64,000 nt of DNA from Sulfopaludibacter sp035606355 (GCA_035606355.1 DATNFO010000029.1:62001-126000), one strand, 5' to 3'; shown: positions 7,296 through 15,560, counted from the stretch's first letter. Made by a program: numbers and translations. Notes: generated by a model from the letters alone, not told the origin.

Positions 7296-10200
7296 ATGCC
7301 AACGCGGGAAAATCCATCGAGCGACGCCCGGGCCGCGCACATTCTGGAAAGCCTCGCTGACCCGTTAGTCGCGTTCGACCGTGAGTACCGCTATACGTAC
7401 ATCAGCAAACGGGCCGCGGAAATTCTCGGCCAAACGCCCGAAGAATTGTTGGGCCGGTGCATGTGGGATTTGTTGCCGGGCGATCGGGATACGGGCTTTC
7501 AGGAAGCGTGCCGGCGGGCGTGGGCGGAAGGGCGGCCGGTAACGGTGGAACGCTATTCCCGCGAGATGGGGCGCTGGGTAGAGAACTTCATTTACCCGTT
7601 CGGCGATGAAGCCTGCACGCAATGGCGCGACATCACACAACGGAAGCTGGAGCAGGAGGCGCTCCGGCATAGCGGGGAGCGGCTGCGATTTGCGCAGCGA
7701 GCGGGCGGATCCGGCACCTTCGATTGGGAAATCCCGTCGAACGTGAATCTGTGGAGCGAGGAACTGCTCGCGCTCTACGGTTTCCGCGGCGGCGAATTCG
7801 GCGGCACGCTGCAGGATTGGGAGGCCTGCCTGCTTCCCGAAGACCGCGAACGGACGATGGCGGTACTGCGGAAATCCCTGGAAACAGGGGCGTACGATGT
7901 GGAGTTCCGCATCCGCCGGCACGACACTGGCGAAGTGCGCTGGATGTTCGGCCGCGGCGAGGTGACATTCGATGCGGCCGGACGGCCGGTGCGCATGCTG
8001 GGCATCAATGTCGATATCACGGACCGGAAGCTGGCGGAACAGGCGCGGCAGGAAAGCGAGGAGCGTTTCCGCACGCTCGCAGACAACATGTCGCAGCTTG
8101 CGTGGATGACTGACGCCGCCGGCGGAATCATCTGGTATAACCGCCGCTGGTACGAATACACCGGCACCACGCTCGAAGACGTGCGTGGTTGGGGCTGGCG
8201 GAAGCTGCACCATCCGCAGCATGTCAAACGCGTAGTGGCGCGCATCCGGCACAGTTTCGAAACGGGCGAGCCGTGGGAGGATACGTTTCCACTGCGCGGG
8301 CGCGACGGGCAGTATCGATGGTTTCTTTCGCGCGCGCTGCCGGTTCGCGATTCCGAAGGGCGGCTGCTGCGATGGTTCGGCACGAACACGGATATCACCG
8401 AGCACTTGCAAACGGAGGACCGCCTGCGCGAAAGCGAACGCCGGTACCGCGGGCTGTTCGAATCCCTGCCCGAGGGCATCATGGTCGGCGAGATTCTGTG
8501 CGACGCGGAGAACCGGCCGGTGGATTGGCGGTATCGCGAGATGAATCCGGCGGCGGCGGCGATGATCGGGCGCGATCCGGCCGAATTGATCGGCAAGCGC
8601 GTCCGCGAGTTGTTTCCGCACTCCGATTGGGACGAGTGGGTGCGCGTATTCGGAGCCGTGGCGCTCTCCGGAAAACCGGGGCGGCTGGAAGGCTACGGTC
8701 CGCTTTCGGGCCGGTACCTGGAACTGCTGCTCAACTCGCCTTCGCCGGGAGTGTTTTCCGCCGTGATCACAGACGTGACGGAGCGGCGCCGGGAACGCGA
8801 GTGGATGCGGGTAACGCTGGCAAGCATCACGGACGCTGTGCTGGCGACGGATGGCGAAGGCAAGGTCGCGTTCCTGAATCGCATGGCGGCTGAGCTTGCC
8901 GGGTGGAGCGAAGAGGATGCCGTGGGACGTCCGGCGGCGGAAGTGTTGTGGCTGTTGGATGAGCAATCGCGCCGGCCCTCGAAAAATCTGGCGGCGCATG
9001 TGCTGGCTGAAGGGCGTCCGGCCGCGCTGGCCGCGCCGGCGGTGCTGCTGGCGCGCGACGGCCGCGAAGTGGCGGTGGAGGAGAGCGCGGCGCCCATTCG
9101 GGATAGCGACGGCAAAGTGATCGGCGCCGTGCTGGTGCTGCGCGACGTCACCACGCAGCGGCGCGATGCCCAGGCGCTGCGCGAACGGGAGGAACAGTTC
9201 CGCACGCTTGCAAACGCGCTGCCGCAATTGTGCTGGATGGCCGATGCCGGAGGCAGGCTGCACTGGTTCAACCAGCGCTGGTACGATTACACCGGCGCAA
9301 CACCTGCGGAAATGGAGGGAAGCGGGTGGCAGAAGATGCACCATCCCGAGTTGCTGCCCGGCATCATGGAGCGTTGGCAGGCGACTTTGTCGACGTGCGA
9401 GCCGTTCGACATGATTCTGCCGCTGCGCGGAGCGGATTCGATCTTCCGGCCGTTTCTCACGCGCGTCATGCCGGTTCGCGATGAGCAGGGGAACGTGCTC
9501 CGGTGGGTCGGCACGCATACCGATATCGGCGAGCAGATTCGCACGGAAGAAGCGCTGCGGCGCGGCGAGGAGCGGTTCCGCGCGCTGGTGATGGCGACAT
9601 CGGAGATTATGTATCGCATGGGCCCGGATTGGACGGAGATGCGCCGCCTGGAGGGTCGCGGATTTCTGGCCGATTCGATGCAACCGAACCGCACGTGGCT
9701 GGAAGAATATATCCCCGGGGATGAACGGGCCCGCGTGCAGGAAGCGATCTCGCGGGCTATCCGGCAAAAGACCATGTTCGAGCTGGAACATCGGGTGGTG
9801 CGCAGGGATGGCACCGCCGGGTGGGCGTTTTCGCGGGCGGTGCCGGTCCTGCGTCCGGACGGCGAGATCGAGGAGTGGTTCGGGGTTGCGAGCGACATCA
9901 CCGAGCGCAAGGACGCCGAGGCTGCACTGCGGGCGAGCGAGGCTCGCGAGCGCGCACGCAGCGCGGAGTTGCAGGCGGTTCTCGAGGCCGCGCCCGTGGC
10001 GCTTTTCGTGGCGCAGGATGCCGAGTGCCGGACGGTGATGGGTAGCCGCATGACTTACGAGATGCTGCGGCTGGAGCCTGGCGCCCACGTTCCGGGATGG
10101 TCGCCGCGTTTTCGCGCGATGCGGGACGGCCGCGATATTCCGGCGGAGGAGTTGCCCGTGCACAAAGCCGCGTCGACGGGCCAGGCGGTGCGCAACTACG

Positions 10201-11471
10201 AATTTGACGTCGTGTTTCAGGACGGCACGAGCCGGCACATGCTGGGCGACGCGGTGCCGCTGTTCGACGATGCGGGCCGGCCGCGTGGGAGTGTCGGCGC
10301 GTTCGTCGACATCAGCGAGCGCAAGCGCAATGAAGAGCGGCTGCGACAGACGCAAAAGCTGGAGAGCATCGGGCTGCTGGCGGGCGGGATCGCGCACGAT
10401 TTCAACAATCTGCTGACCGGAATCATGGGGAACGCGAGCCTGGTGCTGGACGAGGTGCCTCCCGGACCGGCTGAGCGCATTAAAGAGGTGGTGGCCGCGG
10501 CGGAGCGGGCGGCGCATCTCACGAGGCAACTGCTGGCGTATTCGGGCAAGGGTCAGTTTGTGGTGCGCGATCTGGATGTTTCGCAAGCGGTGCAGGAGAT
10601 CGGTGACCTGGTGCAGTTTTCGCTTCCGAAGAGCGTGCAGCTTGCCGTGACGGTGGAGAAGCGGCTGCCGCTGGTGCGCATGGATCCGGGACAATTGCAG
10701 CAGATTCTGATGAACCTGGTGATCAACGCGGGCGAGGCGTTGGGGGAAGGGAACCCGGGCCGCATCACGGTGGCGACGTCGATGCGCGACATCGAGCGGG
10801 AATTTGTGGATGCGGCGGGCGGGTTGACGCCGGCGGGCCGCTACGTGTGCGTGGAGATCGGCGATACGGGGAGCGGCATCGACGCGGAGGCGCGTCCGAA
10901 GATTTTCGATCCGTTCTTCACGACAAAGTTCACGGGTCGCGGGCTGGGGCTGGCGGCGGTGGCGGGAATCGTGCGGAGTTTGAGCGGCGGGATCACGGTG
11001 GATACGGCGGTGGGGTACGGGACGACGTTTCGCGTGTTTCTGCCGGCGGCGGAGGCGCGCGGTCAGGAGGCAGAGGCGCAGGGCGATGTGGCGGGGCGGG
11101 CCACGGTGCTGGTGGTGGATGATGAGCGCAGTGTCCGCGACTTCATCGCGGCGGTGTTGCGGAAGCAAGGCTACCGGGTACTGACGGCGTCGGACGGTCG
11201 CGAGGCGCTGGCGCTGTGCCAGCAACCCGGCACGGAGATCGACGCGGCGGTGTTGGACATCGTGATGCCGCTGATGGGCGCGAACGAACTGCTGCCGGCG
11301 ATGAAGGAACTGCGGCCGAACATGCGGGTGCTGCTGACCAGCGGGTACAGCGAGAGCGAAGCGAGGAGGCTGTGCGCGGCATATCCGGGGGCGGATTTCA
11401 TTCAGAAGCCATATACCGCGCAGCAGATTTCGAGGGCGATCACGGAGATGCTGGAGGCGCGGAATTTGTAA
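7296..11471 (+). CDS. hybrid histidine kinase with eight PAS domains and receiver
   Basis: The 1391-residue protein has no transmembrane segment and so is cytoplasmic. I count eight consecutive PAS/PAC units over residues 13-1015, each closing with a D-I-T/S or equivalent motif (DITQRK, DITDRK, DITEH, DVTERR, DVTTQR, DIGEQI, DITERK, DISERK). They are followed by an H-box GGIAHDFNNLL with phospho-acceptor H1034, an ATPase domain (MNLVINAGEAL, EIGDTGSG, GRGLGLAAV), and a C-terminal receiver with VVDDERSVRD and phospho-acceptor D1321 (VLDIVMP), ending QKPY. PAS units 3 and 6 are close copies (NRRWYEYTG and NQRWYDYTG). The ligand is unknown. It is a single gene followed directly by tRNA-Phe, and no output regulator is adjacent. 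Confidence 0.9.
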   Translation: MPTRENPSSDARAAHILESLADPLVAFDREYRYTYISKRAAEILGQTPEELLGRCMWDLLPGDRDTGFQEACRRAWAEGRPVTVERYSREMGRWVENFIYPFGDEACTQWRDITQRKLEQEALRHSGERLRFAQRAGGSGTFDWEIPSNVNLWSEELLALYGFRGGEFGGTLQDWEACLLPEDRERTMAVLRKSLETGAYDVEFRIRRHDTGEVRWMFGRGEVTFDAAGRPVRMLGINVDITDRKLAEQARQESEERFRTLADNMSQLAWMTDAAGGIIWYNRRWYEYTGTTLEDVRGWGWRKLHHPQHVKRVVARIRHSFETGEPWEDTFPLRGRDGQYRWFLSRALPVRDSEGRLLRWFGTNTDITEHLQTEDRLRESERRYRGLFESLPEGIMVGEILCDAENRPVDWRYREMNPAAAAMIGRDPAELIGKRVRELFPHSDWDEWVRVFGAVALSGKPGRLEGYGPLSGRYLELLLNSPSPGVFSAVITDVTERRREREWMRVTLASITDAVLATDGEGKVAFLNRMAAELAGWSEEDAVGRPAAEVLWLLDEQSRRPSKNLAAHVLAEGRPAALAAPAVLLARDGREVAVEESAAPIRDSDGKVIGAVLVLRDVTTQRRDAQALREREEQFRTLANALPQLCWMADAGGRLHWFNQRWYDYTGATPAEMEGSGWQKMHHPELLPGIMERWQATLSTCEPFDMILPLRGADSIFRPFLTRVMPVRDEQGNVLRWVGTHTDIGEQIRTEEALRRGEERFRALVMATSEIMYRMGPDWTEMRRLEGRGFLADSMQPNRTWLEEYIPGDERARVQEAISRAIRQKTMFELEHRVVRRDGTAGWAFSRAVPVLRPDGEIEEWFGVASDITERKDAEAALRASEARERARSAELQAVLEAAPVALFVAQDAECRTVMGSRMTYEMLRLEPGAHVPGWSPRFRAMRDGRDIPAEELPVHKAASTGQAVRNYEFDVVFQDGTSRHMLGDAVPLFDDAGRPRGSVGAFVDISERKRNEERLRQTQKLESIGLLAGGIAHDFNNLLTGIMGNASLVLDEVPPGPAERIKEVVAAAERAAHLTRQLLAYSGKGQFVVRDLDVSQAVQEIGDLVQFSLPKSVQLAVTVEKRLPLVRMDPGQLQQILMNLVINAGEALGEGNPGRITVATSMRDIEREFVDAAGGLTPAGRYVCVEIGDTGSGIDAEARPKIFDPFFTTKFTGRGLGLAAVAGIVRSLSGGITVDTAVGYGTTFRVFLPAAEARGQEAEAQGDVAGRATVLVVDDERSVRDFIAAVLRKQGYRVLTASDGREALALCQQPGTEIDAAVLDIVMPLMGANELLPAMKELRPNMRVLLTSGYSESEARRLCAAYPGADFIQKPYTAQQISRAITEMLEARNL

Positions 11472-11507
11472 CCGGCGAGGGGGATCTGGTAAACTGAGGA
11501 TTCCCTA

Positions 11508-11583
11508 GGCCAGGTAGCTCAGCTGGTAGAGCGCAGCCCTGAAAAGGCTGGCGTCGGCGGTTCGATTCCGTCCCTGGCCACCA
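11508..11583 (+). tRNA. tRNA-Phe (GAA anticodon)
   Basis: The sequence folds as a standard cloverleaf: acceptor arms GGCCAGG and CCTGGCC pair perfectly, the D-arm contains AGCTGGTA, the anticodon arm is CAGCC-CTGAAAA-GGCTG with GAA as anticodon, and the T-arm has TTCGATT in its loop. The discriminator base is A at 11580 and a CCA end is encoded at 11581-11583. Accessory and decayed genes begin downstream, which is a common arrangement at tRNA integration sites, but no integrase was found. Confidence 0.96.
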
Positions 11584-11797
11584 CTTCAAAACAAAGCACT
11601 TAACCTCAAATCCAGCCGTTCGAAAAATCGCTCAGATTTCGAACTGCGTCCAAGCGGCGTCCAAGTGACGTCCGAACCCAAGATCCATGGGTAGAAGCGT
11701 CTTCGAAGGAGTGCTGGATCCCTCGTGGTAGGCATGGGGGGATTGTTTCGGAGCGTTGTTGCCTCCTCCGTCCGCGAGCCACCACCGGGCCGGTCGC

Positions 11798-12067
11798 TCA
11801 GTTCAGAACAACTCGTGCGCCTTGCGATTCCAGAGACGATTTGACGTTCTGGAGAATCCTCTGGCGCTCGGACTGATCGATCAGTTCGCCATTGCTGTCG
11901 TCCCAAGCCACCATAGAAGCAACATATATCTCGAATCCGTCAGCCAACATCTCCCCAGCTATCGTCATCTTCCGCCCGTTCTCCCAATAGATGACGGCGC
12001 TACGGTTGGCGATACCAGCCCACGGACCCTTCTTTCCAAGCAGGACCCGTATCCACTTCGTTAGCAT
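11798..12067 (-). CDS. small protein resembling Imm74-type immunity proteins
   Basis: The 89-residue protein starts at ATG 12067, with GAGGG about 10 nt upstream. The core reads AVIYWENGRKMTIAGEML, then a VASMVAWDD segment, and ends ERQRILQNVKSSLESQGARV. This order (short beta strands, the GE-L motif, a W-D turn, a final helix with an I-x2-NV/I pattern) is like the small proteins grouped as immunity protein 74. No matching polymorphic toxin gene is adjacent. It lies downstream of brnA on the same strand with a 46-nt gap. The family assignment is from memory of the pattern and is tentative; the gene itself looks real. About 210 nt between it and tRNA-Phe hold no recognised gene. Confidence 0.45.
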   Translation of the reverse strand: MLTKWIRVLLGKKGPWAGIANRSAVIYWENGRKMTIAGEMLADGFEIYVASMVAWDDSNGELIDQSERQRILQNVKSSLESQGARVVLN

Positions 12068-12113
12068 CGTGAGAAAACCCTCTATGTTAATCCCGGTGGC
12101 TGGCATCGGCGAA

Positions 12114-12383
12114 TTACGCGGCGTTGAATTTTAGTTCCTCACGGATAATCCGTCGGAGGGCATCTTCGAAGCGTGGCGCTTTGCCATCCAGGTATTCCCG
12201 TAACGCCGCGTTGATGAGTGTCTGATATCCGGTGCCGCCGCCCGATGCCTCCGCCATCTGCAAGAACCGAGCCACGATGTCCTGATCGAGCCGGATGGTG
12301 ATGCGGACCTTGCCTTCCGGCTCAGGTTCAGCCTGGACGACCTTGCCCCGTTTTCCTTTGCTGAAATCGTATCGGTCTTTCAT
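12114..12383 (-). CDS. brnA: BrnA-family antitoxin (orphan)
   Basis: The 89-residue protein has a charged N-terminal tail (KGKRGKVVQAEPEPEG) and then KVRITIRLDQDIVARFLQ...GTGYQTLINAALREYL, the ribbon-helix-helix pattern of BrnA antitoxins, which bind BrnT and repress the operon promoter. The start ATG overlaps the TGA of the upstream brnT remnant (ATGA), the normal brnT-brnA arrangement. Because brnT is broken, this antitoxin no longer has its cognate toxin here. It could persist as a DNA-binding regulator or as protection against a BrnT encoded elsewhere. Confidence 0.8.
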   Translation of the reverse strand: MKDRYDFSKGKRGKVVQAEPEPEGKVRITIRLDQDIVARFLQMAEASGGGTGYQTLINAALREYLDGKAPRFEDALRRIIREELKFNAA

Positions 12384-12648
12384 CGTTCTGCCTCGTATTG
12401 CTCGCGCTCATGTGCTTCGGCGGGACGCGCCGAGATGATGCGGATGTTCTCGCCACGCTAAGTGTAGACGACCACGAGCAAGCGGCCTTTTGCGCCCATC
12501 CCAAGAGTCACAAATGCGGAGCGGATTCGTCATCCGTAATTGTGATGGCGTACGGGTTGTAGAAAACTGGAATCGCTTCAGGCATGCGGACGCCGTGCTT
12601 GCGGAAGTTGATCCCGGCTTTGCTCGCGTCATCCCACTCGAAGCCCAC
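12380..12648 (-). pseudogene. brnT: brnT toxin remnant with frameshift and nonsense codon
   Basis: From GTG 12648 the frame reads FEWDDASKAGINFRKHG and continues to a D-D-E turn, which is the N-terminal half of BrnT (a RelE-like ribonuclease toxin). It then stops at a TGA near residue 47. A second frame continues the family pattern: VTLGMGAKGRLLVVVYT, then a TAG exactly where the family has Trp, then RGENIRIISARPAEAHER and the terminal TGA overlapping the brnA ATG. Two independent lesions therefore inactivate the gene, a frameshift around 12525 and a nonsense codon near 12460. The toxin is inactive unless read through. Confidence 0.75.
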
Positions 12649-12731
12649 AGCTCAAGTGTACGTACCTTTTGTGCATACGTCAATCCTGGCGGTGCGGGGA
12701 GATGTGGGGGCATGTGGGGCGATTGCGGGAA

Positions 12732-13061
12732 CGCGGGTGTCTTGCTCATCCAATGCCGAAGAGTCGATTCCGTCCACAACGTTCGCGCCTGAGTTCGTGG
12801 CGGCGTCGATTACCTTTCCGGCGAGCGATGGGTCCGGCACGCGCACTTCGATGGTGTTATTCGCAATGTACCGGCTGTTATAACTCTTCGTGACCGAGTA
12901 GTTCGCCGTCCGGAGATCGGCGTCATGCCCGAGCGCTCACGGGCGCGCTCCGCCGATCCGGCTGTCGTAACGACGGGGACGCGAACCCGCGATCGGCCTG
13001 CCTGCACCGATACTGTTGCTTCGCCCGATGCTTTCACGACGGTCGGCCGCGGCTGGTAGTC
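12732..13061 (-). pseudogene. SIMPL-domain (DUF541) protein remnant
   Basis: On the minus strand one frame from 13061 reads DYQPRPTVVKASGEATVSVQ followed by RVRVPVVTTAGSAERAR, the opening of a SIMPL/DUF541 periplasmic protein (short proline segment, then V-x-G/SGEA-V-V, then the TTA..A.A helix). It then breaks. Another frame continues with RTANYSVTKSYNSRYIANNT, EVRVPDPSLAGKVIDAATNS and GANVVDGI, matching the family's later conserved block (V.DL..LG.VIDAA...GAN.V.GI). The join lacks perhaps 40-60 residues, so there is an internal deletion plus a frameshift. The signal peptide and the C-terminal third are also missing. No start codon survives. Confidence 0.65.
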
Positions 13062-13106
13062 CTGCGCATCGCCTCAGCATACTCGAACGCGCCAGTTAGC
13101 TGCTTC

Positions 13107-13834
13107 TCACGGCGTCCACACTCCCACCACGCAGCAGGCGGCGCAGAGCGCGGACCAGGTCGCCGCAAGAGCGCCTGGTCTGCGATGCAGAAATGTCACC
13201 CAGACGAAATGGGCCGGCAAGAACGTCAGCAACGCCAGGAGCGCGACCGAACAGCAAGCCGATCCCATAACCGCCGCCAACGGAAGCGACACAACCACAA
13301 AGTATGAAGCCGCCTGCACGAGCCACGCCGCCGCAAACGCCGATCCCGCGAAGAGCGACAACCAACGGCAGACTGCCTCCTCCCGTGCGGCCTCGCCCAC
13401 GGATCGTCGACTGAGGAACGCGCCAGCGATTCCCGCGCCGCCGGTCGCACTGCACGTTCGCAATCGATTCATCAACTCCAGCCGCCCGCAGTCCATCTCG
13501 CCGCGAAACTCTTCGACGCGCGAATCCAGGTATCCAGGTACCGGAAGCACCACAAGCTGAAGAGTCCGGCCAATAGTCCAAATGCCAGCGGGTAAATCGC
13601 GACCCCCAGGGACGCCGCCGTGGCAGCCATACACGTGGACCTCTCCCCGCCGCATCCCTGGAACGCGCCCGGAATCGAAATCACGGTACCGAAGATCCCG
13701 AGCCACGGTGCGATGCGCGCGAGGATCGCCAGCGTGTCGAGCCCTTCTCTCATCTCGGCCGCAACCTTACTGATGGACCGTTCGCACGCGCGGCCGGCGG
13801 CTCCGATGATCTGGGATTTCGGGGAGCAATCCAC
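13107..13834 (-). pseudogene. MotA/TolQ/ExbB-like proton-channel protein, frameshifted
   Basis: From GTG 13834 the first frame reads REGLDTLAILARIAPWLGIF, then GTVISIPGAFQGCGGE and LAFGLLAGLFSLWCFRYLD, the channel core of the MotA/TolQ/ExbB family. It then leaves the family pattern and stops at 13472. A second frame resumes the expected sequence YLDSRVEEFRGEMDCGRLEL and continues through three or four hydrophobic segments to a stop at 13107. The switch lies exactly at a tandem duplication of the 8-mer ATCCAGGT (13524-13531 and 13532-13539). Removing one copy restores a single frame of about 240 residues. These proteins use proton flow to energise TonB-like systems or motors. Confidence 0.7.
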
Positions 13835-13892
13835 AATAGCTTTCGACGCCGCTCACCGGTCCCTTGTGCCTTACTTCTTCCAGCCCTCAGCC

Positions 13893-14138
13893 TTACGCGA
13901 CCGCCCGTGAGTATATGAACAGCAGGATCAGAGCTCCCACCAGCGCCATGAACCAGCCCGCCGGATGGCCTTCCCGGTACATGCCCGTCAGCCGGCCGAT
14001 CAGGCCGCCCAGCCACGCGCCGACCAAGCCCAGAACCATGGTCAGAATGAGGCCCATATGCTGCCCGCCGGGCATGATGGCGCGAGCCAGCAAACCGATG
14101 ATCAGCCCGAAAATCGCGTGTCCGATCATGTGGAACAT
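13893..14138 (-). CDS. GlsB/YeaQ/YmgE-family stress-response membrane protein
   Basis: The 81-residue hydrophobic protein has the family's repeated glycine pattern: IGHAIFGLIIGLLARAIMPG, then MVLGLVGAWLGGLIG and a final membrane segment ALVGALILLFIYSRA. Length and the A-R-x-I-M-P-G turn fit the family (transglycosylase-associated/GlsB), small inner-membrane proteins linked to general stress responses. Start ATG 14138 has AGGAG about 7 nt upstream. It is transcribed away from ssb, with about 130 nt between the two genes for divergent promoters. Confidence 0.85.
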   Translation of the reverse strand: MFHMIGHAIFGLIIGLLARAIMPGGQHMGLILTMVLGLVGAWLGGLIGRLTGMYREGHPAGWFMALVGALILLFIYSRAVA

Positions 14139-14268
14139 CTGTCGCTCTCCTTTCGCGGTGTGCTTTCCCGTTCTCTCAATGACGCTCCGCCGCGCGCCCG
14201 CCTACGCGGACTGAGCCGATTATAGCCGCCGTTCGCGTCCGCCGCGGTGTGCTACAGTTCTTTCTAAG

Positions 14269-14766
14269 ATGGCATCCCGAAGCGTCAATAAAGTCATTCT
14301 GCTGGGCCATCTCGGCAAGGACGCCGAGACGAAGTTCACGCCGAGCGGCGTAGCCCGTTCCACGTTCAGTATCGCCACCAGCCGCCGCTGGAAAGACCAG
14401 CAATCCGGCGAGTGGAAGGAAGAAACCGACTGGCACAATATCGTGCTCTGGCGCGCCGAGAACCTCAGCAGTTATCTGCTGAAAGGCAAGCAGGTCTACG
14501 TCGAAGGGCGCCTGCAAACGCGTAGTTGGGAAGACAAGGACGGACAGAAGCGGTACTCCACGGAAGTGGTTGCCGATGATGTGATCCTCCTCGGCGGTCG
14601 CGGCGAAGGCGGCGGCGGAGGGCAGGGCGGCGGCGATTACGAACGCTCCAGCGACCGGCCGGTCTCGATGCCGCGTTCCGCGCAGCAGCGCCCGCAGCCG
14701 GCGGCCAGCGCCGCGCCGCCCGACGACTTCAGCCAGGGCGTCAACGACGACGACGTTCCTTTCTAA
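14269..14766 (+). CDS. ssb: single-stranded DNA-binding protein
   Basis: The 165-residue protein has the bacterial SSB OB-fold at residues 5-108 (VNKVILLGHLGKDAE, TDWHNIVLWRAENL, KQVYVEGRLQTRSW), then a Gly/Gln/Pro-rich linker and the acidic tip DDDVPF, which recruits partner proteins such as helicases, polymerase subunits and RecO. It is a single-gene unit. It lies next to the AbiE-TOTE operon, which encodes a primase and a helicase, but the intact housekeeping form and normal tail suggest this is the chromosomal ssb. Confidence 0.95.
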   Translation: MASRSVNKVILLGHLGKDAETKFTPSGVARSTFSIATSRRWKDQQSGEWKEETDWHNIVLWRAENLSSYLLKGKQVYVEGRLQTRSWEDKDGQKRYSTEVVADDVILLGGRGEGGGGGQGGGDYERSSDRPVSMPRSAQQRPQPAASAAPPDDFSQGVNDDDVPF

Positions 14767-14806
14767 ACGTTTGCACCCGCTCGTCCGGCGAAGCTAAATT
14801 CGAAGT

Positions 14807-14890
14807 ATGAGCCGTCAGAAGCAGGCAGACTGGGCCGAAGCCAGGCGCCGCTGCCGAAAGAACTTGGCTCAATCGCGGCATCGGCACCAG
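14807..14890 (+). pseudogene. remnant of a small conserved acidobacterial protein
   Basis: The frame opens with MSRQKQADWAEARRRCRK and then loses any recognisable pattern. In a neighbouring frame the next codons read KELG. This fits a short conserved protein that begins with a QxxWAEAKRRCRL-like segment followed by a MAKELGLNPRSL-like segment, a pattern I recall from related genomes, with an internal deletion here. The rest of the open frame (to 15034) runs into the AbiEi gene and has no family features. It sits between ssb and the defence operon. Tentative. Confidence 0.3.
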
Positions 14891-14923
14891 GGAGGTGCGA
14901 CGGGCTGCCTGGATACAGTTAAG

Positions 14924-14938
14924 TACAAGAAAGTTGTA
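14924..14938. promoter_or_regulatory. inverted repeat, candidate AbiEi operator
   Basis: TACAA-GAAAG-TTGTA is a perfect 5-bp inverted repeat with a 5-nt spacer, ending 10 nt before the abiEi ATG. AbiEi antitoxins are known to bind inverted repeats in their own promoter and repress it, so the position fits autoregulation. No Shine-Dalgarno sequence is visible between it and the ATG, so the transcript may be short-leadered or leaderless. Binding is inferred from position only. Confidence 0.4.
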
Positions 14939-14948
14939 GTATTGTGTT

Positions 14949-15560
14949 ATGGCCCAGTCTCACCGCGAGGCGTCCCGGCGGCTCTTCGAGGTCGCCGAGC
15001 AGCAGCAGGGCTTCTTCACAACGAAGCAGGCTAAGGCGGCTGGATTTGCCGAAAACACCCATCCCTACCACGTCCAGGTTGGAAACTGGATCCGTGAGCA
15101 TCGCGGGATCTATCGACTCGCTCTGTTTCCTGTTACTGATCGGCCCGATCTCGTCCTTTGGGCACTCTGGTCTCGGAACCGCGATGACGAGGTAGAAGGA
15201 GTCTACAGCCACCACACGGCGCTAAGTCTTTACGATCTGTCGGATCTGAATCCGGCAAAGCTCCACATGACCGTTCCGATGGATTTCCGGCGCAACAGCG
15301 AAATTCCCGGAATACTCGTCCTGCATTACGCCGATCTCTCCGAGAGCGACGTACAGTCCGCTCAGGGCTTCAAGTTCACTCGGCCTCTGCGCACGATTCT
15401 CGATCTGATTGAGGCGGGTACAGTAGAGCGACGTTTTATTCTCCAGGCGGTGACGCAAGCCCTGGACCGAGGCCTAATCACTCGCCAACAGATTTGCAAC
15501 GCGTCAATGAGTGGACCTGCCCGCAAGATGGTAGACGAAGCACTGCGACGAGCCGCATAA
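14949..15560 (+). CDS. abiEi: AbiEi-type antitoxin (type IV TA), operon regulator
   Basis: The 203-residue protein has an N-terminal winged-helix part (residues 5-60) with GFFTTKQAKAAGF and a W-I-R-x-H-R-G-I-Y-R-L turn, typical of AbiEi antitoxins. A C-terminal domain carries EGVYSHHTALSLYDLSDL and PLRTILDLIEAGTVERRFI. In type IV systems this antitoxin does not need to bind the toxin and also represses its own promoter. A matching inverted repeat lies just upstream. Its TAA overlaps the ATG of the toxin gene by one base (TAATG). It is the first gene of a four-part defence operon reaching 18918. Confidence 0.85.
   Translation: MAQSHREASRRLFEVAEQQQGFFTTKQAKAAGFAENTHPYHVQVGNWIREHRGIYRLALFPVTDRPDLVLWALWSRNRDDEVEGVYSHHTALSLYDLSDLNPAKLHMTVPMDFRRNSEIPGILVLHYADLSESDVQSAQGFKFTRPLRTILDLIEAGTVERRFILQAVTQALDRGLITRQQICNASMSGPARKMVDEALRRAA

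Noticed and set aside
7365..11225. A 1286-codon open frame antisense to the eight-PAS kinase
   Set aside because: It is a by-product of GC-biased codon use on the opposite strand. Its translation is Arg/His/Pro-rich low complexity with no domain, while the sense frame has full domain structure.
12764..12775. A 12-nt match to the tRNA-Phe 3' part (TCGATTCCGTCC) as a possible attachment-site repeat
   Set aside because: The match is short, does not reach the tRNA end, and lies in the SIMPL remnant where the codons explain it.
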